Assembly (NCBI GenBank): GCA_913049565.1
Contig: CAJWZG010000093.1
Span: 1-9,759 of the forward strand
Reading direction: 5' to 3'
Source: an uncultured Gammaproteobacteria bacterium
GTDB lineage: Bacteria; Pseudomonadota; Gammaproteobacteria; Pseudomonadales; Azotimanducaceae_A
Length of the DNA: 9,759 nt
In this document: positions 1 to 5,800 of the stretch, in pieces
Position numbering within the stretch: the stretch's first letter is position 1
Layout: every line of letters begins with the position of its first letter
Notes under the pieces: model-generated
The model's database searches: none
Told to the model about the DNA's origin: nothing
The model's input: only the letters and a program-made list of their open reading frames with translations
Translations under genes and position numbers: made by a program

Positions 1-716
1 CAAGCCTCGCGGCCAACGGATACTTCGGCGAACTTGGTATCAAAGGTCTCAGTCGTCTCATCGTAGCGTTTCGTTACGGCAGTGGAGTGACAGTCTGCAC
101 ACATGTGATTCCAATTCTGGCCCGGCGCAGTCCAGTGCAATACATCTTCTGGTTTGCCGACCGTGTCAGGCTGCAAGTGGAACCAACCCTGCTTACCCTC
201 CCTGGCATCCCAGACCACAGGTAGTGCCTGCAGTCGCCCTCGGCCCATATCCGTTAGATACTGCTGCAGCGGAGCCACACCAAATGTGTACGCAACTCGA
301 AACGGCTCGCGCTCGTTTGCGGAGCCATCAGCGGACAGAGAGCCATCAGCGCCAATAAAAAAATTGCCGTCGCGCTCCGCGAAGTTAATGCGCTGATCGC
401 CAACCCAAAGCGGCGACGCTAAAAAGTCACCTTTAACGGACTCATCGCTGGGCACCGCCATCGCCTGACTATGATGTGACTGTTGCCACTGGGCAAAAGC
501 TTTAGGGTGGCACTGACCGCAGGTTTCGGATCCAGCGTAAGATTGTTTAGGAGTACCCGTGGATAACGGCTGAGCAGCTTTTATTGCCTCGAACTCAGCG
601 AAGGCCATACTTCGAGGGCGGTCCTGTTCCCTGGAATCGGAGCAGCCCCAGCCTGCGATCAAAGAAACAAGAGTGAGAGAAACAAAACGGTTAAGTGTAG
701 CGAGCGGGCCTAACAT
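1..716 (-). CDS. Multiheme c-type cytochrome, N-terminal 238 residues (runs off window)
   Basis: This is the N-terminal part of a large periplasmic multiheme cytochrome of the cytochrome c554-like type, in which family members often carry C-terminal TPR repeats. A hydrophobic signal (residues 8-22) is followed by Cys25, so it may be a lipoprotein, but the lipobox (AGWGC) is not canonical. Heme sites are CGQCH at 66-70 and CADCH at 206-210. The blocks between them (TFGVAPLQQYL 144-154, GRLQALPVVWDAR 160-172, WFHL 178-181) match the family well. The family's next heme motif normally reads VGCEACH; here it reads VGREA plus a codon beginning TG, so the first Cys is Arg236. The gene starts 39 bases after the upstream cytochrome gene and is probably cotranscribed. 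The ATG at 716 is preceded by only a weak GTGGGG. The family call is firm; the redox partner is unknown. Confidence 0.85.
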   Translation of the reverse strand, partial: MLGPLATLNRFVSLTLVSLIAGWGCSDSREQDRPRSMAFAEFEAIKAAQPLSTGTPKQSYAGSETCGQCHPKAFAQWQQSHHSQAMAVPSDESVKGDFLASPLWVGDQRINFAERDGNFFIGADGSLSADGSANEREPFRVAYTFGVAPLQQYLTDMGRGRLQALPVVWDAREGKQGWFHLQPDTVGKPEDVLHWTAPGQNWNHMCADCHSTAVTKRYDETTETFDTKFAEVSVGREA

Positions 717-755
717 TCGCGCGCCCCACGCCGTCCGTTTCACACCGCCTTCGAT

Positions 756-1064
756 CTAGCTGCCGTAGTGCGCGGCTAACACGGCAATATCGTCATCGCT
801 AAGATTTTGAGCTTGCAGTGACATAATTGCGTTTTTACGAGAACCATCTCGATAAGCGGCTAATTGCTTGCGCAAATAACCTTCCCATTGACCGTTCAAG
901 TTGGGGTACATGGGTGCAATCGCCTTACCCTTGGTGCCATGGCAAGCCACACATCCTTTTTCAGCAGCTAGCGCTGCCCCATCGACCTGTTGACCACCGC
1001 ACGCCGTTAGCAACGCGACGCTCGCAATGACTGCGGGTTTGAACAAAATATTCTCGATATCCAT
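756..1064 (-). CDS. Small lipoprotein c-type cytochrome (class I, c553-like)
   Basis: A 102-residue monoheme cytochrome c. The N-terminus is a lipoprotein signal with lipobox LTAC, placing the lipid-anchored Cys at 22, so the protein should sit on the periplasmic face of a membrane. The heme motif CVACH is at 38-42, followed by GTKGK and PNLNGQ (54-59), typical of c553/c4-like domains. Met81 in NAIMS is the likely distal heme ligand. The C-terminal helix (DDIAVLAAHY) matches the usual domain end. The SD sequence AAGGGGGAG (1067-1075) overlaps the stop codon of the upstream cytochrome gene, so the two are almost certainly translationally linked. It probably shuttles electrons to or from the multiheme cytochrome encoded next. 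The specific reductase or oxidase cannot be named. Confidence 0.88.
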   Translation of the reverse strand: MDIENILFKPAVIASVALLTACGGQQVDGAALAAEKGCVACHGTKGKAIAPMYPNLNGQWEGYLRKQLAAYRDGSRKNAIMSLQAQNLSDDDIAVLAAHYGS

Positions 1065-1073
1065 GTCTCCCCC

Positions 1074-1403
1074 TTAGTTCGCTTGCTTACTGAAGTATTC
1101 TGACACTAGATCAATCTCTTCGTCTGTGAGCAAGACAGCCTGGGCATTCATTTGATTGCCTGGCTCTTCTTCCGCACGAAAATATTTGAGTCGGCTCACA
1201 AGATACGGTGCATTCTGTCCGGCTAGATTCGGATATCTCGAGGCATTGGATTTGCCTTCGTACCCGTGGCAGGTCACACAATGATATTTAAAAGCCGCCG
1301 TTTCGCCAGCATCTGCTGCCATTGTTGTAGAACTGAGCAAAGTTCCAACGAACAAGGCGCCCACGCTAACAGCAACTCGAATATCGAGAACTTTCCTGAG
1401 CAT
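1074..1403 (-). CDS. Exported small c-type cytochrome (class I)
   Basis: A 109-residue periplasmic monoheme cytochrome c. From the chosen ATG at 1403 it has a textbook Sec signal: Arg/Lys at 3-4, hydrophobic core about 10-25, predicted cleavage after MAA (28-30). The heme motif HCVTCH spans 41-46, PNLAGQ is at 58-63, and Met85 (NQMNAQ) is the likely axial ligand. Layout and sequence resemble the lipoprotein cytochrome just downstream (9 bases away), suggesting paralogues in one electron-transfer unit. The reading frame is open further upstream, to an ATG at 1460 (SD GAGGGGG) and a GTG at 1517. I chose 1403 because it gives a normal signal peptide and has its own SD, AAGGAAG. The 1460 start would place about 19 extra residues before the signal and cannot be excluded. 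Confidence 0.85.
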   Translation of the reverse strand: MLRKVLDIRVAVSVGALFVGTLLSSTTMAADAGETAAFKYHCVTCHGYEGKSNASRYPNLAGQNAPYLVSRLKYFRAEEEPGNQMNAQAVLLTDEEIDLVSEYFSKQAN

Positions 1404-1410
1404 TTCGCGT

Positions 1411-1417
1411 CTTCCTT
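1411..1417 (-). promoter_or_regulatory. Shine-Dalgarno site deciding the cytochrome start at 1403
   Basis: On the minus strand this reads AAGGAAG, 7 bases before the ATG at 1403, the start that yields a compact Sec signal peptide. A competing site, GAGGGGG (1466-1472), precedes the in-frame ATG at 1460. The signal-peptide geometry, not SD strength, decides the choice. Confidence 0.5.
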
Positions 1418-1518
1418 TAACCGCTAACTTGTTTAATGCGCTTGTTTGATCGCCAGTCATCCTATCCCCCTCATTGCTCCAAGGATGTTCTGAACGGTTG
1501 ATATCGAGCAGAACCACC

Positions 1519-2055
1519 TCAGCTCACATCCATTAGAAAACGATGAGGATAGTTGGTTGGCGTTAAGCCATACTCCCCTCCGCCTTTCAGTTGTTGAAAG
1601 CCTTTATGCTCAAAGTAGCCGGTAGAAAAACGTTCTGCTCTGACAAAAATGCCCGCGAAGTTTCGCTGCCTTGCTCGCCGAGTTACCTCGTCAAGCAATA
1701 AACCACCAATACCACTGGTCTGAGCTTGTGCGCAGACAAAAAGACCGTGGAGTAGCACCGCACTGGCGGCCATCTCATCATCTTGCCCCGATGCAAAAAA
1801 CTCGTTTTGCTTCAACGCAAGGGGGATGTCCGGCTGCCAAACTGCGATGCCTAAACAAGCGTGCGCTTTATAACACAGCAGGAATTCAAAATCTTGAAGA
1901 TCCGCCACCCGATACCGAAGCGGCGCCATAGCCAGGCGCTTTAACCGCTCGGTTGTCGGCCAACTTTGAATGGCTTGGAAGATGATCCCGTTCACCTGCT
2001 CAAGGTCAGCGGGAGTGAGCCTGCGGCTTTGAAGACTAAGTAACGCGGTAGTCAT
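1519..2055 (-). CDS. GNAT-family N-acetyltransferase
   Basis: A 178-residue cytoplasmic protein of the Gcn5-related acetyltransferase fold, which transfers acetyl from acetyl-CoA to an amine. The acetyl-CoA pyrophosphate-binding signature is visible as Q112-T-S-G115-I-G117-G118 after the beta-4 strand LLHGLFV (101-107). Motif B follows as TGYFEHKGFQQL (145-156), the usual 'Y-F-x-x-x-GF' turn. The N-terminal RRLTPADLEQVNGII is the common first strand and helix. The length is normal for a single domain. The substrate cannot be read from sequence. It is followed on the same strand by the cytochrome genes, 115 bases from the preferred start of the next, so cotranscription is possible but not compelling. 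Only a weak SD-like AGTGAG precedes the ATG. A strong terminator sits about 20 bases upstream of its start. Confidence 0.8.
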   Translation of the reverse strand: MTTALLSLQSRRLTPADLEQVNGIIFQAIQSWPTTERLKRLAMAPLRYRVADLQDFEFLLCYKAHACLGIAVWQPDIPLALKQNEFFASGQDDEMAASAVLLHGLFVCAQAQTSGIGGLLLDEVTRRARQRNFAGIFVRAERFSTGYFEHKGFQQLKGGGEYGLTPTNYPHRFLMDVS

Positions 2056-2073
2056 AACTCACTATATCGGCGC

Positions 2074-2115
2074 GAAAAAAAGTGCCCGCCTCAGGAGGAG
2101 GAGAGGCGAGCACTT
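2074..2115 (-). terminator. Rho-independent terminator, minus strand
   Basis: Read on the minus strand, a 13-bp stem (arms 2103-2115 and 2080-2092, one mismatch) encloses a 10-base loop. It runs into a T tract (7-8 T, 2075-2081 on the plus strand as A). There is no T tract on the other side, so it acts only for minus-strand transcripts. It lies just upstream of the GNAT start, so it ends something transcribed from 2116 or beyond. Confidence 0.8.
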
Positions 2116-2179
2116 GAGGGACTGTTATTGAAACGCCACTAGCAGCACGCGACAGCGGGTCACAGCGTCGCAGTAGTTT
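2074..2179 (-). ncRNA. Candidate small RNA with anti-SD terminator loop
   Basis: I propose a minus-strand transcript of about 105 nt. Its 3' end is a strong intrinsic terminator, and no protein gene lies upstream on that strand for the terminator to serve. A -10-like TATAAG (2186-2191) in an A-rich tract would start transcription near 2179, although no good -35 is seen. The 5' part can fold through GCGAC/GTCGC (2149-2153 with 2167-2171), extended by ACTA/TAGT (2138-2141 with 2174-2177). An unpaired linker follows, then the terminator stem. The terminator loop (2093-2102) reads TCCTCCTCCT on this strand, complementary to AGGAGG. An attenuator for the GNAT gene is the main alternative. I recognise no known RNA family. 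Confidence 0.4.
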
Positions 2180-2185
2180 TTGTTT

Positions 2186-2191
2186 CTTATA
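2186..2191 (-). promoter_or_regulatory. Possible -10 element for the small RNA
   Basis: TATAAG on the minus strand matches five of six TATAAT positions and lies in an A/T-rich tract that could melt easily. A recognisable -35 is missing at 16-18 bases. An alternative promoter further up is TTGACC with a 16-base spacer to TTAAGT, about 2227-2254. Both are weak calls. Confidence 0.25.
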
Positions 2192-2370
2192 TTTCTTTAT
2201 TTACCCTTTTTACCCCGGCGTTTACTTAACCCGGTACCGCTTTGTGGTCAAAGAGTATTCCGGAATTTTGTCTAAGCTTCCTCCCGTATCTTCGACGGGC
2301 GATGCAGTAAAGTCAAAGAAGGCCTGGCAACCAACCTATACATTTATTCACTAATTCGGATTATTGGATT

Positions 2371-2394
2371 TTTGTCTAAGTAAAGCTAGACAAA
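2371..2394. promoter_or_regulatory. Perfect dyad TTTGTCTA-N8-TAGACAAA, candidate operator
   Basis: Two 8-base arms (2371-2378 and 2387-2394) are perfect inverted copies around an 8-base spacer, centred about 72 bases before the FAD oxidoreductase ATG. The 10-base unit TTTGTCTAAG is repeated directly at 2267-2276. The size and symmetry suit a dimeric DNA-binding regulator. No regulator gene is present in the window, and no confident -35/-10 pair could be placed beside it. Confidence 0.45.
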
Positions 2395-2454
2395 GCCGCC
2401 TGAAAGCGTTGCAGCGATACACTCTAGTTTCATTTTCTGGGTACCATCGTTTGC

Positions 2455-3438
2455 ATGAATAACGCAAACGTAGCCATTATTGGCGCTGGGATAACCGGAC
2501 TCACTATTGGCACAAAACTGATTGAAGCAGGCGTTTCAGTGACCCTGTTCGACAAAAGCAGAGGCGTAAGCGGTCGCCTTGCGACTCGCCGCGCAGAGGT
2601 GTCGGGGAAGGTGCTGCGCTTTGATCACGGCACGCCATTTTTGACAACAGACCAAACACTGCGGTTGCAGCAACTCGGGGCCTCCTTAAACAGCGATTTC
2701 CTCCCGAAACTGGCGACCGAAACGAATCTTGTTGACTCTAAAAAGGCTCTTTATTTGTCGGTTCCCGATGGCATCAACCGTGTGGGTAAACTACTCGCGA
2801 AGAAACTGAATCTTCACTTAAATGTTGCAGTGACGGGAGTCCACCGGGCAGCCAGTGAATCCCGTTGGTTGGTCGCACCAAATCCGAATGAGACCCAGCA
2901 CGCATTCGATTGGATCATACTAACCACCCCGCCACAACAGGCTCTCAAGATTCTTGAGAGCACGCAGAACTCCATAAGCCCTTTGCTCAAACGGATAGAA
3001 CCCGAGGGCTGCTGGTCCCTGATGCTTGCAATGGCCGAGCCACTGACGGGGCCCGACCTACACTACCCCGATAGCCGCATTGTTGAGCGCATTATCTGTG
3101 AGCACAAGAAAAGGCGTCGTTGCTACGGCATGGGGGTTTACACCATCCAAGCACATCGCTCGTGGAGCCAGCACTGGATCGAATCAAACCCAAAGTCTGT
3201 TGCACGAATGATGCTTGGCGAACTGGGCGCCCTTGGCTACGAAACAAGTCGGGTAATACATCAGCAATTGCATCGATGGCTGTACGCGGGTGTCATTAAC
3301 CCTCTGGACTGCGGTTTCCTGATGGACAGCCAGCAACGCCTTATGTGTGCGGGTGATTGGTGTTTGGGTAATGATGTGGGTAGCGCATTAGACAGCGCGG
3401 AAGCCGCTGCCGCCCAGATTATTCAGTCGCTGGGTTGA
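2455..3438 (+). CDS. Renalase-like NAD(P)/FAD-dependent oxidoreductase
   Basis: A 327-residue cytoplasmic flavoprotein of the renalase / amine-oxidase-like group. Evidence in order: dinucleotide-binding GAGITG (10-15) after the first beta strand; D33-K-S-R-G with GRLATRR (40-46), the family's FAD-contacting DKSRGxGGRxATRR block; FDHGTPFLT (57-65), equivalent to the FDHGAQYFT block; and C-terminal AGDWCLGNDVGSALDSAEAAA (299-319), where GDW closes the FAD site. The length is typical. Renalases oxidise isomeric or off-pathway forms of NAD(P)H, but the substrate of this bacterial branch is unknown. A basic stretch KKRRR near residue 220 is unusual. No strong SD precedes the ATG at 2455. The stop overlaps the tail of a small minus-strand frame by 16 bases. 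A dyad upstream may control it. Confidence 0.88.
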   Translation: MNNANVAIIGAGITGLTIGTKLIEAGVSVTLFDKSRGVSGRLATRRAEVSGKVLRFDHGTPFLTTDQTLRLQQLGASLNSDFLPKLATETNLVDSKKALYLSVPDGINRVGKLLAKKLNLHLNVAVTGVHRAASESRWLVAPNPNETQHAFDWIILTTPPQQALKILESTQNSISPLLKRIEPEGCWSLMLAMAEPLTGPDLHYPDSRIVERIICEHKKRRRCYGMGVYTIQAHRSWSQHWIESNPKSVARMMLGELGALGYETSRVIHQQLHRWLYAGVINPLDCGFLMDSQQRLMCAGDWCLGNDVGSALDSAEAAAAQIIQSLG

Positions 3439-3701
3439 GCACTCTCCGAGTTGGCTCGCGTAACTGCCCCAATCATAACAATGTTGCAAAACGAGCGAAG
3501 TTCTATCTCTAATCGGTCAGGAGCTGTCATCCCGGCGAAAAAGACGCAGACATTTAGTGTGGGCTCGAAAAAGTGAGCACCCAGCACCCGAACAATGCCG
3601 TCTCGGCCCAGATAGCCGGCACCAATGATCAATACGAATACCAAAAGAACTATTTGCCAGCCTCTCACAACAGCTTTACCCCATGATATTGAGCGCTTCA
3701 A
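3423..3701 (-). CDS. Hypothetical small membrane protein
   Basis: A 92-residue frame beginning at TTG (3701), two bases after the stop of the serine hydrolase gene and so positioned as its last operon member. It has a basic N-terminus, one clear membrane segment at about residues 15-31 (WQIVLLVFVLIIGAGYL), and a mixed soluble tail containing two Cys residues. I recognise no family. Support comes from tight spacing and the good membrane helix after a positively charged start. Against it are the TTG start, no evident SD, and a tail-to-tail overlap with the end of the FAD oxidoreductase gene. A GTG at codon 12 is an alternative start. Confidence 0.45.
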   Translation of the reverse strand: MKRSISWGKAVVRGWQIVLLVFVLIIGAGYLGRDGIVRVLGAHFFEPTLNVCVFFAGMTAPDRLEIELRSFCNIVMIGAVTRANSESAQPSD

Positions 3702-3703
3702 TA

Positions 3704-5083
3704 TTAGCGCACATACGACTCATCCAAAGCCTGATATACCGCCACCTTGAGATCGGATCGCAATGGCCAAGGTGAACCCATCAACTGAATCATACTGATT
3801 ACAACCAACTCTTCTTCAGGGTCTACCCAAAAGACCGTACCCGCGGCGCCGCCCCAGTTGTACTCACCTTCGCTGCCTATCACGCCGTTTTTGACCGCAC
3901 TGGTCAGTACTCCAAAGCCCAGCCCGAAACCAATACCACTGTCGGTAGTGGAAGCATCTGAACTCGGTTGCTCTCCAAAACCCGCCAAACCCGCCTCAGG
4001 CAGCAAATGATTCCTTGTCATGTAGGCGACGGTTTTTGGGCCCAAAACTCTCACCCCATTCAGACTGCCACCATTGCGCATGGCTTCGGCGAACCGCGCG
4101 TAATCCAATGCCGTTGAGACCAAACCACCTCCGCCGGAATACAGACTAACTTTTTCGTAGTCTTGCATCGCGACTTTCTTGCGCGGCGTAAACGGTGGTG
4201 GTGCAAGATCCACATTGACTAGCTCGCCGCTCTCTGGGTTAAAAAAGTGGTTGGGGAGAAAGCGGTCGCGCTTGTTACGCGGCACGGCGAAGAACGTATC
4301 CGTCATGCCTAGCGGTTCAAAAATAGATTTCTCGAGATAGGCATCAAACGGCACATCGCTGATCCGCTGCACCACCAAGCCGGTCAAATCTACGGCGATG
4401 GAGTAATGGTATTTAGAGCCCGGCTGAAACTGCAGAGGCAGCTTGGCGATTCGCTGCACAAAGTCATCAAGATCCTTTGCCGCCCAAATATCCGCTTGGA
4501 CATACTGAGCATCAATAACATCGGTTAACGGCGAAAACCCATAAGAGAAACCTGCCGTATGAGTCAGCAAATCGTGCATAGTCACCGGCCGCGCTGCGTC
4601 AACTAACTGACCTTGCGCATTCAATACTTTAAGCCCTGTAAGCTCAGGTACGAACTTTTCTATCGGATCGCTGAGATGAAACTTTCCCTGCTCATAAAGC
4701 TGCATAGCTGCAACCGCAGTAATGGGCTTGGTCATCGAATAGATGCGAAACAAATCCGATACCTGTAGCGGCGCCTCACCGTCTACGGTTCGACTGCCTG
4801 TTGCCTTAACGTAAACCACGTCGCCATTGCGTAACACCACATTGACCATGCCCACGACACGCCCTTCATCAACATATCTCTCGGCCAAAGCGTTTAAAGC
4901 GGTGGTCAGTCTCTCCGCGGATATTCCGTGTTCAGTGGGCTCCGCAACGGGCAGCGCCTGGGAACTGTGGACGGGCAGACTGAGGCCAATCGCCGCAACC
5001 AGCAGCAAACCTATCGAGTAAGCTCGCCCTCGCACCATCAGAGTCGGCTGCTGTTTGCCTGTTTCTTTGTCTTGCCTTTTCAT
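3704..5083 (-). CDS. Exported serine hydrolase, beta-lactamase/EstB-like family
   Basis: A 459-residue protein of the class C beta-lactamase/penicillin-binding fold (serine beta-lactamase-like hydrolases). A Sec signal covers about residues 18-44 (hydrophobic core 23-36), so it acts in the periplasm or outside. The nucleophile motif S116-M-T-K119 is clear. The second catalytic block is Y225-H-Y227-S228, lacking the Asn of a true YxN, as in esterase-like EstB relatives. W410-G-G412 replaces the KTG triad. HTAGF (175-179) and GGGGL (317-321) are common in this family. Together these point to an esterase, amidase or peptidase rather than an antibiotic-resistance lactamase. The gene lies 36 bases after the nitroreductase-family gene, with SD AGGGGGGAG before its ATG, and is probably in the same operon. 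The substrate is unknown. Confidence 0.87.
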   Translation of the reverse strand: MKRQDKETGKQQPTLMVRGRAYSIGLLLVAAIGLSLPVHSSQALPVAEPTEHGISAERLTTALNALAERYVDEGRVVGMVNVVLRNGDVVYVKATGSRTVDGEAPLQVSDLFRIYSMTKPITAVAAMQLYEQGKFHLSDPIEKFVPELTGLKVLNAQGQLVDAARPVTMHDLLTHTAGFSYGFSPLTDVIDAQYVQADIWAAKDLDDFVQRIAKLPLQFQPGSKYHYSIAVDLTGLVVQRISDVPFDAYLEKSIFEPLGMTDTFFAVPRNKRDRFLPNHFFNPESGELVNVDLAPPPFTPRKKVAMQDYEKVSLYSGGGGLVSTALDYARFAEAMRNGGSLNGVRVLGPKTVAYMTRNHLLPEAGLAGFGEQPSSDASTTDSGIGFGLGFGVLTSAVKNGVIGSEGEYNWGGAAGTVFWVDPEEELVVISMIQLMGSPWPLRSDLKVAVYQALDESYVR

Positions 5084-5119
5084 CCCCGCTCCCCCCTAGT
5101 TATAGCTAAGGACAAAACT

Positions 5120-5800
5120 TTATAAAGGCGAACCGACGGTACTGCAAATCTGAGCCATCGATTTTCTCGCGATGTCAGGCAATCGACAGTTTTCCGCCGG
5201 ATAACCGACCACCAGCAAAAGATAGGGCTTTTCATTCGCCGGTCGCTCAAAAATTTGATTCATAAAGCCCATTGGACTGGGCGTATGCGTGAGTGTTGCC
5301 AAACCTGCCAAATGCAGTGAAGCAATGAGCAAGCCACAGGCGATACCCGCGGATTCCATGGGATAGTAGTTTTTGCTGCGACGACCGTCAGTATCGATGG
5401 TGCTTTTTTGCATAAAAACCCCAATCAGTACCGGCGCAATCTCCAAGAACGGTTTATTGGCATCGGTACCCAAGGGCTTCAGCGCATCTAACCATTCTTC
5501 GGTTGCTCGGCGCTGATAAAACTCTCTTTCTTCCTGCTCTGCAGCGTCGCGCAACGTCGCCTTCACCTGTGAATCCGTCGTCACGGCAAAGTGCCAGGGC
5601 TGTTTGTTCGCCCCACTGGGGGCGGTGCCTGCCGCCGCTATGGCATCGAAAATGGCCTGCATTGGGACAGAACGATCAGCGAATTCTCTTACCGAACGGC
5701 GGCTACTCATCTGCTGATAAAAATCCGCCGACCTCGCGATCATCTCCTGTTGCGGAATTTCTTGATAAATGACGGGCCGTGTTTTGAGCTTCTCCGTCAT
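5120..5800 (-). CDS. Nitroreductase-fold flavoprotein, iodotyrosine deiodinase (IYD) homologue
   Basis: A 226-residue FMN protein. FMN-binding features are R34-R-S-V-R38, the PSGANKQPW block (61-69) and the THTPSP loop (171-176). What marks it as an IYD-type reductive dehalogenase rather than a general nitroreductase is the active-site lid. Glu91, Tyr95 (EEREFY) and Lys116 (GTDANK) have the same spacing as the Glu/Tyr/Lys triad that grips the halotyrosine zwitterion in vertebrate and bacterial IYD. IYD enzymes use FMN to remove halide from mono- or di-halotyrosines. The start overlaps the stop of the amidohydrolase by ATGA, giving strong translational coupling. No signal peptide is present, so it should be cytoplasmic. 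Assignment to the IYD branch is strong; the natural halogenated substrate in this organism is inferred. Confidence 0.85.
   Translation of the reverse strand: MTEKLKTRPVIYQEIPQQEMIARSADFYQQMSSRRSVREFADRSVPMQAIFDAIAAAGTAPSGANKQPWHFAVTTDSQVKATLRDAAEQEEREFYQRRATEEWLDALKPLGTDANKPFLEIAPVLIGVFMQKSTIDTDGRRSKNYYPMESAGIACGLLIASLHLAGLATLTHTPSPMGFMNQIFERPANEKPYLLLVVGYPAENCRLPDIARKSMAQICSTVGSPL

Larger units (their letters stand above)
2056..2454. other. Intergenic region between divergent genes, no protein gene seen
   Basis: About 400 bases separate the GNAT gene (minus) from the FAD oxidoreductase (plus). From left to right it holds a minus-strand intrinsic terminator (2074-2115), a structured segment (2138-2177), a purine-rich minus-strand tract (about 2176-2219) with a TATAAG -10-like hexamer, a 5-bp hairpin CCCGT-N7-ACGGG (2283-2299), and a perfect 8+8+8 dyad (2371-2394). 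No open frame with an SD and family-like content is visible on either strand. Confidence 0.7.

Noticed and set aside
2283..2299. Hairpin CCCGT-N7-ACGGG as a terminator
   Set aside because: The stem is only 5 bp and neither side has a T tract. It may be part of a structured leader, but termination is not supported.
2386..2433. A 15-codon minus-strand frame upstream of the renalase-like gene as a leader peptide
   Set aside because: No SD precedes it, it has no regulatory codon run, and it ends inside the TTTGTCTA dyad. Chance is the simpler explanation.
3704..5083. Serine hydrolase as a class C antibiotic-resistance beta-lactamase
   Set aside because: SxxK is present, but the YxN and KTG motifs of true AmpC enzymes are replaced by YHYS and WGG, as in esterase-like relatives.
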